Assembly: GCF_963678635.1 (NCBI RefSeq)
Contig: NC_087070.1
Span: forward strand, 15,381,840 to 15,445,839
Source of the DNA: Symsagittifera roscoffensis
Taxonomy: Eukaryota > Xenacoelomorpha > Acoela > Convolutidae
Direction of reading: 5' to 3'
Length of the DNA stretch: 64,000 nt
A model generated the notes under the pieces. That model saw only the letters and a list, made by a program, of their open reading frames with translations, was not told where the DNA came from and ran no database searches. Shown here in pieces: positions 10,506 to 18,379 of this stretch (its first letter is position 1; the number at the start of each line of letters is the position of its first letter). The position numbers and the translations under genes are program-made.

Positions 10506-11653
10506 AAAAAATCAATCGAACATTTTCAAAAATTGCTAACCAACAATCACAAAATCAGTCTTCACCGACATCATCCCAAGAAAATCCAGAAATACCCACA
10601 ACTACCCAAAACCCCCAAACATCCACACGAATTTCTTTTCAAGATGATCCATACACTTTCGAAGGACGACACGCTCGCTTATCCGAACCATTAGAACCAG
10701 TTCAGCGACAGGCACCTCTAAGTGAACCAACATATAATTTATACCCCACATTACCACAAAAATTAAGCAGAATAAGAAACATTAGTCAAAACCAAAATAC
10801 AGTCGAAATAAATAGACAAATTATACATCCACGACGAAACAGAAGTTTTCAAACCCCTAGAGTTCATTTTGGTATACCCCAATCACCAACACCAACTACT
10901 TCAGAAAATCCAAATAGTTCATTACCAGAAACTCCCCCACTCCTTTCACAACGTAGCACCTCAAGTATACCCTCAGATTACTTAGGTTCAACGCCAACAT
11001 CTGAACAAATACGTGAAAATCCCTTTAACCCCCCCCCCCCCCCCAATCCCACAACACGACTACCATTTTGGACAACACACTCATATACACAAGGTGAACC
11101 AAACTTAGTAAACGACCCAATAGATATTTCTACGGATACAACACTATCATCACTACCAGAAACATTATCACTACCATCAACACCATCATTAAGTCAAATT
11201 TCACCGAATCTTTTCCCTTTAAATTTTCCAAATAACCTCGACGCTAGATATCGCGAACAATCATCAACAAATATCCCTTTACGATTAGATTTGAACACAT
11301 TCGTAGTACCCCCACCATTATTTGGACAACATCAAGAAAGTAAACGACTCCACAGTTGGGCACTCAATAGACTACAATATAGACAAGATATCCACGAAGA
11401 TATTCGTGACCACAATATTCAAATACTTCAACAAAATAGTCTCCAATTAAAATTCAAAGTCACGATCAAACTTAATAATATTGTTCAACATCCCTACCCA
11501 TTAAATCCACCAAATACAACAGCTCAATCGCTACCACCACCATTTATAACAATTGAAGTAATATATAAATACGATAGATATACCAAAAACACAATTGGTT
11601 ACATCACATTTTATAACCCATACTCAGGATTATCATACACATGTATATTCTAA
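10493..11653 (+). CDS. Pro/Ser/Thr-rich open frame without ATG, about 386 codons
   Basis: The frame is open from the stop at 10490-10492 to TAA 11651-11653, through a 16-base C run (11029-11044), and I find no in-frame ATG. The first 250 residues are Pro/Ser/Thr/Gln-rich low complexity. The last 120 (from about 11291) look folded: a charged helical part (SWALNRLQYRQDIHEDIRDH) followed by alternating hydrophobic strands. It probably began in the hydrophobic ORF at 10317 before a frameshift near 10480-10505, or else starts after splicing or frameshifting. It overlaps the start of the envelope-like gene. Function unknown; it could be an envelope leader or an accessory protein. Confidence 0.5.
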   Translation, partial: TFPLEKINRTFSKIANQQSQNQSSPTSSQENPEIPTTTQNPQTSTRISFQDDPYTFEGRHARLSEPLEPVQRQAPLSEPTYNLYPTLPQKLSRIRNISQNQNTVEINRQIIHPRRNRSFQTPRVHFGIPQSPTPTTSENPNSSLPETPPLLSQRSTSSIPSDYLGSTPTSEQIRENPFNPPPPPNPTTRLPFWTTHSYTQGEPNLVNDPIDISTDTTLSSLPETLSLPSTPSLSQISPNLFPLNFPNNLDARYREQSSTNIPLRLDLNTFVVPPPLFGQHQESKRLHSWALNRLQYRQDIHEDIRDHNIQILQQNSLQLKFKVTIKLNNIVQHPYPLNPPNTTAQSLPPPFITIEVIYKYDRYTKNTIGYITFYNPYSGLSYTCIF

Positions 11654-13856
11654 AAATATTAACATTCAACACATCTTTTATCTAATATTTTCCGAACAGA
11701 ACACAAATCCTTCTCCTTGCACAGGACCCCAGGATTTATTAGTAACATACTACGATTGTGAAGAAAACGAACAAAAAACACTACACAAATATGCAATAAA
11801 TCAAGTATCACAACGCGAAACAGAACCACAAGCTATTGAAACTAAAAATGTAATAGCAACACTGTATTCAAAAGCCAGAGCGACAACAGTCACAGGATAT
11901 AAACTTACAGCAACATTTTCCGAAAAGAAAGTACACTGTTCACAAGTTTTCAATGGAAATAAGAACCGATTTGATCACGAATCATTCTATCAAAGTAATA
12001 TAGAACGACTTTTACATCTAAATCCCGATGATTTTAAAAACACAATACTCAGACTAAACATCACAAGAAACAGAAACACAAACAGGAAAATAGTAAATTT
12101 CCAAGTCTTTGCCGATTCTGTACACCAAGCACAGCTTGAACGATATCAAGGACATATAAAACTAGACGAAAAATACCCATACAACGGCGCACACGGAAGA
12201 TTAACTTATGACATACACGATAAGCACTGGATACCACACATTGGAATAAATGACCCCTCAAACTGCAAAGCAGACACAAAAAATAAAGGACATCAAAAAA
12301 TAATGTTTTTCGATTGGAAAGTACAACTCGAAAAAGTACAACTCACACGAGATTTATCAGATAACACAATGATCTATCAAGGAATTAGATTACCTTGCAA
12401 AAATGATCAAGGTTATTGTGACCCTACAACACGGACACAAGCAACAATTGTTTGGTTTCCCGAAGATACATGCACAACAATTCAAGTAGCAAAAATACAC
12501 GCTCGAATGATAAAATTTCGTGAAAAAATATATTATAGAATCAATTCCATACGAACAAGTAAATCCATCCCGAAAACAAAGTAATGATTTTAGAAATATT
12601 CATGATAAAGAAAATAAATTGACACGTTTCCAAATATATCAAGAAACAGAAATTGCATGCAAATACAGAAATCCACTATATAAAACACAATATTCTGAAA
12701 TACTTGTCGAATACGAAAAAGGTTTCGACATTATCACTGGAAAAATAAAATTTGACCCTTATGCCACAGGCCACCCTCTAAATGAAGGAACATCATACAT
12801 ACCAGATGATTTTCAAAAACGCACAGGTCAACCTGGTGGAAAACCAAAGCCACATGACAGTAGAAGTACACGTTTACAAGAACTATCACTAATGAATAAC
12901 ACCTATTTCGGTAATATTCATTACGATATTCACTTAGATATGAAGTTAGACTTCACAATTAGTCGAATTTTTTAAGAATGCCACTCTCCGAATTAGAAAC
13001 ACTTCACCAATTATGCGAATTGGAAAGGACACAAATCCTACAATCACTCGCACTAGCAGTACTAAAAATACCCTACGCAGGATACTTATTGTCAGGAAAT
13101 AGATCAAATTTTCTAGACTACGAAAGAAATATTTTATGGTTTTATACTTCTACCAAAAAAGTATCACCACTATATGTTTTTGAAGATAAACGTTGTTATA
13201 AAATTATCCCTATATTCTATAAAAATAAAGTACATTTTGTCGACACACTTTCAAGACGAACATATTTTTGGGATACCGCAGTCCCATGTGAATCAGAAAG
13301 TAGCCACAATGTAGTACAATTGAATCCTGATGAAGATAAATACTCTCTCCTTACACCACATCCTACGTTAATGCAATCACTCAAAAAATTTTCAAACGAA
13401 AGCATCAGAGCTATTGCTCGTAACCCAAATATTGATTTACAATCAATTGGAATATATTCTAAATCAGATATCCAACATCACAATAGAACACAACAATTTC
13501 AAGAATTATTAACATAAATGGACACTATACAAAAACAGTCAATTGACCAGAATTTAAGAAAACTTGCCGAAACCGCAGGATTTGCAGATATTTATACACA
13601 AGATTATAGCGGATATTTTAAAGACATTAAAGACTACATATATTTAAACGGTGAAAAATACAGACCACAGGATATTTCACCTATAAATATTTTCAGTTTT
13701 GTCACCCTAGAAAACGAAATTCTAGCTTTTCTAGGATGGCCCTATTACATCTTAGAAAAATTAACTATCTTATACGCAATGTTTAACTTTATAGGATTTC
13801 TTTTCTCACTCTTAAAAGGAATCTATAACACATGCGCTATACACACACACAAGTAA
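11640..13856 (+). pseudogene. env: Envelope-like glycoprotein resembling chuvirid (Jingchuvirales) glycoproteins, broken
   Basis: It lies after pol, where env sits in retroviruses, and would act in membrane fusion at entry. Three coding blocks are seen: about 11655-12584, 12520-12975 and 12978-13856. They are in alternating phases, with an in-frame TAA at 13515-13517. The first block has a regular cysteine pattern (CTGPQ, YYDCEE, VHCSQ, LPCKNDQGYCD, EDTCTT). The third has YLLSGNRSNFLDY, SPLYVFEDKRCYKIIPI and HFVDTLSRRT, whose arrangement I recognise from chuvirid glycoproteins and their captured copies. A membrane segment follows (ILAFLGWPYYILEKLTILYAMF region, about 13720-13830). No clear signal peptide or start survives. 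The family assignment is from memory of the motif layout, not a search. It is defunct in this copy. Confidence 0.6.
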
Positions 13857-14371
13857 ACAGACAAGCAAGTGTAGCACGCATACTGTTTGCAGGGTTTTTT
13901 GGAATTTTCTCATCATCAATAAACAAAATACTTCTAGATGCACAAATAAAAGAATATAACACGAAAATATCCACAAGACAAAACACTTACGACGAAGAAC
14001 ACAATAATATAGAGATAACACCTACTGCACTACAGTTGCCACCCCTACCACAAAACCATTCATTATCATTAGTTCCCCGTAATTTCCGAAACCTAGCAAT
14101 CACAAATAATCCAAATTCTAGACCAAATATAACACAAAGCTCCATCCAATATATAATGACACATCATCCACAAATTGATAATACATACGAACAAATTATA
14201 GACAACCCCACAACACCATTTTTCAGTCTCAAAATAATCACTTTTTTAGCCCACAATGAGCCGACAACTTGGATCCCTGCATCGCTTAAATTCCCACCCA
14301 GCCAACCTCGAAACTCAAATCCCAATAATCCCATTTTTTGCTTTCCCACCACCCGATTTTCCGATTATTAA
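13832..14371 (+). CDS. Env tail-like ORF with hydrophobic segment, 179 aa
   Basis: This ATG frame overlaps the end of the envelope-like gene by 25 bp and the 603-codon ORF by 116 bp, each in a different phase. Near its start is a second hydrophobic stretch (ARILFAGFFGIFSSSINKILL), followed by a polar Asn/Pro/Thr-rich tail. It may be the envelope's cytoplasmic or second membrane part moved out of frame, or a separate small gene. No family recognised. Confidence 0.4.
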   Translation: MRYTHTQVNRQASVARILFAGFFGIFSSSINKILLDAQIKEYNTKISTRQNTYDEEHNNIEITPTALQLPPLPQNHSLSLVPRNFRNLAITNNPNSRPNITQSSIQYIMTHHPQIDNTYEQIIDNPTTPFFSLKIITFLAHNEPTTWIPASLKFPPSQPRNSNPNNPIFCFPTTRFSDY

Positions 14372-16067
14372 AATATCATCAAGCACGAATTCTGATACTA
14401 ATTCAGATATTTCAGTTTTATACTCTATCTCACAATTTAATAACCCTAATGTAGAAACCCCTGACGAATTTGCAGACTCCGAACCATCTCCATCAAATTA
14501 TACTCAGACCCACTCCGCAGTTTTTTCAAAACCCCCTTTTCAACCAATTCCATCAAATCATTCACTCCCATCCGTTTCCACTCCTTCTTATGCTTCGCAA
14601 GTAACCCCAACCTATTCTCCACTTCATTCCGACAGGTCATATAATAATTCCCCAGATACCCCCCAAATTTCCCAGGAACTCGATAATTTTATTACCCTAC
14701 AACAACAGTTAATACACCCTAACACCCTCACAATACATCCACTATCATCCACAATAGAATCATCAAACCCACCTACTCCTACACCCTCCTCAGCTTACAC
14801 TGCATCATTCACACAATTTTTCAGATCCACCGAAACACCTAGTAGCACTCACCGAGCTTATCGCACTTTTAAACGAAAATTCCCAAATCACCCATTCCCG
14901 ACCAAACCCGGAACAGCCTGCGAAAATATTAATCGCCCGCTACACACTAACACAAAAAATTTTCTTGCAATCACCTTACCCTCATTTCCACAATATACAT
15001 TAAACACACCTAATGATACTAATGACACACGTAGTTTTGTAGATGAACATGTTTTAATGCCAACACTTCATTGGACAGCTTATTATCATTTTACTAACCC
15101 CCTTTGCCTACCACTAACTAATACTCATGACAACATAGAAAAGAACAAAGACATGTTATATAGACTCACCACAACACTAACACCTCGACAATTTACTTAC
15201 GTAGGATATAAAAAGTTACTAAAAACATTCACTGCACCCCGAGCTAACGAATTTACAATAGAATATTATGACCATAATATCATCCGACCTAATCAAGACC
15301 AATTTTTAGATAAAGACCGCTTCGCTAACCCGCAACTAACAGAAAATTTTTTCATCAAAACATCATACGTATTCACACTTAATATTTTTGATAGTAAGTA
15401 TGATCACATCATTTCAGAATCACTAGCTGATATTCAAGCTTACGCAAGTTTCCACGACAATTTTCAGTTATTTTCACTAACCTTTCACTTTCTTTCACCA
15501 CATGAACGCGATTTGCACTTTTCCCACAATATTATGTTACGCACTAAACAAACCCACACATATACATACTATCGTTTTATACAAAATCATTTTGATTTGC
15601 ATACCCCATCAAGACAACCGCACCATCGTTTTCAGTTTCTTAACTCAAAGAACACGTCACCATTTTTCCTTAATTTTACATATTGCATCAAAGATACTAA
15701 CCTCCACGGCATCCTCCGCAACTATGACCCAGTTACCCAAATGTATATCTTTTGTCCCATCATGAAGACCTTTAATGTCGAAGAATCCAGACCCTTCCTT
15801 ATCCCGCATGAATTTATACAGCCTATTGAAATACCAATATTAGAATTCATTCACAATACTAAATACAATCATAAAATGTATAACCTCATTCAAAACACAC
15901 CTTACGAGTTTGCAGTAGGCACTGAAGAACTAAAAACCATTAAAGCACTTCAATTGCTTTGGCCACTGCTACAAACTAAGAACATCATACGCATACTAGC
16001 CAAATTACTAACAACATCAGATAAGATACACGACATCTTCCCCCACGGCTTTCTCCCAGAAGATTAG
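14256..16067 (+). CDS. Intact 603-aa protein of unknown function, last gene of the retroelement
   Basis: This is the longest intact frame in the window, from ATG 14256 to TAG 16065-16067. Residues 1 to about 205 are Ser/Thr/Pro-rich low complexity with SNPPTPTPSS-like text, probably disordered. Residues about 205-603 look folded, with a basic start (YRTFKRKFPNHPF), many aromatic residues and alternating strands and helices, ending with a Leu-rich helical region. I see no signal peptide, no clear membrane segment and no motif I can name. All other long genes of the element except RT are broken, so its survival is notable. CAG-GTAAGT begins directly after the stop. The G-poor codon use matches the element. 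It could be an element-specific accessory gene or a captured gene. Confidence 0.7.
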   Translation: MSRQLGSLHRLNSHPANLETQIPIIPFFAFPPPDFPIIKISSSTNSDTNSDISVLYSISQFNNPNVETPDEFADSEPSPSNYTQTHSAVFSKPPFQPIPSNHSLPSVSTPSYASQVTPTYSPLHSDRSYNNSPDTPQISQELDNFITLQQQLIHPNTLTIHPLSSTIESSNPPTPTPSSAYTASFTQFFRSTETPSSTHRAYRTFKRKFPNHPFPTKPGTACENINRPLHTNTKNFLAITLPSFPQYTLNTPNDTNDTRSFVDEHVLMPTLHWTAYYHFTNPLCLPLTNTHDNIEKNKDMLYRLTTTLTPRQFTYVGYKKLLKTFTAPRANEFTIEYYDHNIIRPNQDQFLDKDRFANPQLTENFFIKTSYVFTLNIFDSKYDHIISESLADIQAYASFHDNFQLFSLTFHFLSPHERDLHFSHNIMLRTKQTHTYTYYRFIQNHFDLHTPSRQPHHRFQFLNSKNTSPFFLNFTYCIKDTNLHGILRNYDPVTQMYIFCPIMKTFNVEESRPFLIPHEFIQPIEIPILEFIHNTKYNHKMYNLIQNTPYEFAVGTEELKTIKALQLLWPLLQTKNIIRILAKLLTTSDKIHDIFPHGFLPED

Positions 16068-16070
16068 CAG

Positions 16071-16154
16071 GTAAGTATAATTTAAAATACTCTTCACTAA
16101 TAAAATTAAATTAGTACTAACCATTTTTTATTAATGTTTCATTTATATTTCTAG
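16071..16154 (+). other. Candidate 84-bp intron just after the 603-codon ORF
   Basis: The donor CAG-GTAAGT (GT at 16071) is an exact consensus starting 4 bases after the stop. The acceptor is a T-rich tract ending TTTCATTTATATTTCTAG at 16154. An intron so near a stop would be too close for nonsense-mediated decay rules and is compatible with normal translation. Confidence 0.5.
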
Positions 16155-17670
16155 TCTTCACACCACGATCACCTACAAAACAGAAAAGAAAAATAAAAAA
16201 ACAAACTTGTTAAATTCTCTTAAAAATCGTTAATTTCTTGCACTAAATAATGTAATAAAAGTCATACTAAATGTAGTAATTTTATCTATAAATTATTTCT
16301 CCATGAAGCAGTAACTTAATTACGATGAAAATTTATAATTTTAAATTTCCCCCAAAAGCAGTAAAATTCAAATTCTATGCAATAAATTGATAAAATGAGA
16401 AAGCAGTACTAACCTTTCCAAATATTTTCATTCACTCGCACAAGAATTCTATCCAAACTCGCACAGCTCGCCCACGAGGAATTGTTTAAATAATGATTTT
16501 AAGTTTCAAGTTTTCACACTCAACAACTCTAACAAACGATAACAAGTTTCAAATTTTCCTTTAACCCGGTTGGAAAGGAATTATATACTAAACCAAACTA
16601 ACCAACGCAGCTTACTAAATACCACAAATTATAAAATAACAGCATGACTAAGAAAAGAAAACCAACGGTACCCAAACCGGATTAACCCAGTTTAAAACTG
16701 GATAATTTATTCTTTTGAAGACTATTATAAAGTCTAGAAAATAATCATAAAACACAAAAAAGTCGGAGGACAAACCCATACCAAAAACAATTTGATTTTT
16801 GAAAAAAGGACACAACCAAAGTAACATAAGAAAGACCAACATAAACCCAACATAAAACGTTATCACATAACAGGACTTCTCAAAGAAACAGCATGAAATC
16901 ATACTCCCACTCCTGGCCTAACCCACCAGAGAGGACCACCTGAGCATGCTCTATAGCCGCCCTAACCCACCGCGCTACATCCACGCTTTGTGACCACACT
17001 CCTCTTTTTAGTAAGAGGTACTCAAGGGTGAGTAACTCTTCAAAATAACCAAACTAAAACAAAACGCTTTTGTGAAAACGACTAACTAAAATCATGATTA
17101 AAAAACTGAATTAACATAAATTTATAAAATGTAAATCATACTTTGCAGTATATAGATCAATACACAACACTAAAGACGAACATCCAAAGACTAGATGATC
17201 CCATCACACTCGAATAAAAGAATGGCTAAGCACAACCGACATGCCGTCCACAATCACAACTCAAAGGATTTAGAGTACGACTTGACTTCGCAGAAAAGGA
17301 CTTCATTGAACTAGACCAATGACCACCTCGATGTTCAAGTATACGTACAGATCCGAGTTACAAGGCATCCCTTCCACGCACGATCTTCACGCCATTCCCA
17401 GACGAGGTTGCACTCAAAACAAGTTCTCTACATAATACAGAAAAACCCGTCATAGCAATACATCTTGAAATCGGATTGATTTCATTGGGGATCACAGTCG
17501 TTGTTGAATGACGACATAACAATTTCCTGTCCATAATTCCAGCGTCCTGGAACTTCCTTATCCAAGAGGAACCGGACAAGAAAATGATGTTCACCAAATA
17601 CCAACGTTCATCACCCATCCTTCAAATTGCAGAAAGATAATTCTAAAAAACTCAGTAAAACCCGGATGGG
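16155..17670 (+). other. 3' non-coding region of the LTR element
   Basis: About 1.5 kb still has the element's base skew but no convincing gene. The phrase AAAGCAGTA-like text recurs at about 16309, 16356 and 16404. At 16910-16990 the - strand carries text like TAGCGCGGTGGGTTAG, weakly similar to a Pol III A box. A - strand frame at 17358-17618 (86 codons) has no recognisable content. The last bases before the LTR, CGGATGGG, are a short purine-rich tract that could act as plus-strand primer. Confidence 0.4.
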
Positions 17671-17783
17671 TGGAACCTGATCTAAACTACATTTTATTAT
17701 TCGATAAATTATATATTTTACCACTGTAAAGTATTTAATATTGACCAATTATAATCCATCCAACTAACACCACTTATTTTTAA

Positions 17784-17811
17784 GTGCTGAAATTACTTGT
17801 AATTTCAGCAC
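17784..17811 (+). other. Perfect 13-bp hairpin in the 3' LTR
   Basis: GTGCTGAAATTAC at 17784-17796 is perfectly complementary to 17799-17811, with a 2-base loop. The solo LTR has a hairpin at the same place (33089-33098 with 33105-33114) in which two base pairs differ by paired changes (T:A to G:C and T:A to C:G). That favours a conserved structure over chance. Confidence 0.6.
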
Positions 17812-17940
17812 CAGAGAAATTTGAATTTAACTTAGAAATTAGATGCCTCTCCAAGAGAACTTCAGCTGCCGCAATAAGCCAGTATACTCTAGATCTATTG
17901 AGCCTAGCAGAGACTAGTTAAACACCCTGAGACTAGATAG

Positions 17941-17948
17941 TATAAGAG
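17941..17948 (+). promoter_or_regulatory. LTR TATA-like box
   Basis: TATAAGAG is kept at the matching place in the solo LTR (33212-33219) within a region that otherwise differs. It is the most likely core promoter element for transcription of the retroelement. Confidence 0.35.
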
Positions 17949-18231
17949 TAAGATTAGGATCGGTATTAGACTAAGAAGTTGCACGAATCTATCCGGCCGA
18001 AAATAAGATAGCGTGACGAGCAGACGGTGTACCCTATCCGAAATTACTCTATGAGTTAACCACATCGGTCATAACTCATTTGGCTTAATGTACTTTTTGT
18101 AACTTGGCTTAAGTGGGATTATGTTTGCTAGATATAATAGTAGGGAGAAGAGGGCACAGTAAAGTGCGAAAAAGAGTTTCAAAAAGTACCGACTTATTTG
18201 TTGGGATGGTGAAAGAAATCTGTTTTCTGAC

Positions 18232-18379
18232 CTGACTCGATGACGTAGAAGTAGTCCCCCTGAGATCCCTGTGTGATGATGTCAGTGTTGCGAGGCACCC
18301 TCTGCTCAAACATGGCCGCCTTCACATCCCCCTTCTGAGTGGGGGAGAGACGGGAGTAGAGGAACAGACGAGACTCCAC
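18232..18379 (-). CDS. PKA regulatory subunit exon, start of cyclic-nucleotide domain A
   Basis: There are 49 codons plus 1 base, with acceptor GATATAG and donor TCAG-GTCAGA. The text RLFLYSRLSPTQKGDVKAAMF, then DIITQGSQGDYFYVIESG, matches the first helix and strands of a CNB domain (Q-G-x-x-G-D-x-F-Y-V-I-x-x-G). The intron that follows reaches the retroelement's 3' LTR after 153 bp. Confidence 0.85.

Larger units (their letters stand above)
1..18078 (+). mobile_element. Giant envelope-bearing Ty3/gypsy LTR element (5' LTR outside window)
   Basis: The order of parts is leader, basic ORF, gag, protease, RT, RNase H, integrase, spacer, hydrophobic/Pro-rich ORF, envelope-like glycoprotein, 603-codon ORF, 3' non-coding region, 3' LTR. 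RT-RNase H-IN order and the C-terminal GPY/F-like module after integrase are those of Ty3/gypsy elements. The visible part alone exceeds 18 kb, whereas most members of this family are 5-12 kb. Nearly all genes carry stops or frameshifts, so this copy is not autonomous; RT-RNase H (5824-7257) and the 603-codon ORF (14256-16067) are the long intact frames. The + strand is strongly G-poor and A/C-rich throughout, unlike the flanking host DNA. The element lies antisense in a PKA regulatory-subunit intron. Confidence 0.85.
17671..18078 (+). repeat. 3' LTR of the Ty3/gypsy element
   Basis: It starts TGGAACC and ends AACTCA (TG...CA). It aligns along its length with the solo LTR at 32971-33339; shared blocks include TAGATCTATTGAG, AGAAGTTGCACGA (GGAAG in the other) and GTGACGA-CAGACGGTG. 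The flanks (TGGG left, TTTG right) do not match each other, as expected for an LTR whose left neighbour is the element interior. It differs from the solo copy by an extra block around 17906-17930. Confidence 0.75.

Noticed and set aside
16910-16990. Possible tRNA-derived SINE head on the - strand
   Set aside because: Only an A-box-like phrase is present; no B box at the right distance and no second copy in the window.
17358-17618. 86-codon frame on the - strand next to the PKA exons
   Set aside because: No cyclic-nucleotide-domain motif, no fitting splice sites, and it lies inside the retroelement's 3' region.
18011-18045. Hammerhead-ribozyme-like words (TGACGAG...CCGAAA) near the end of the 3' LTR
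   Set aside because: The core should read CTGANGA with a closing stem II; here the first base differs, stem II does not form, and the solo LTR does not keep the GAAA part.
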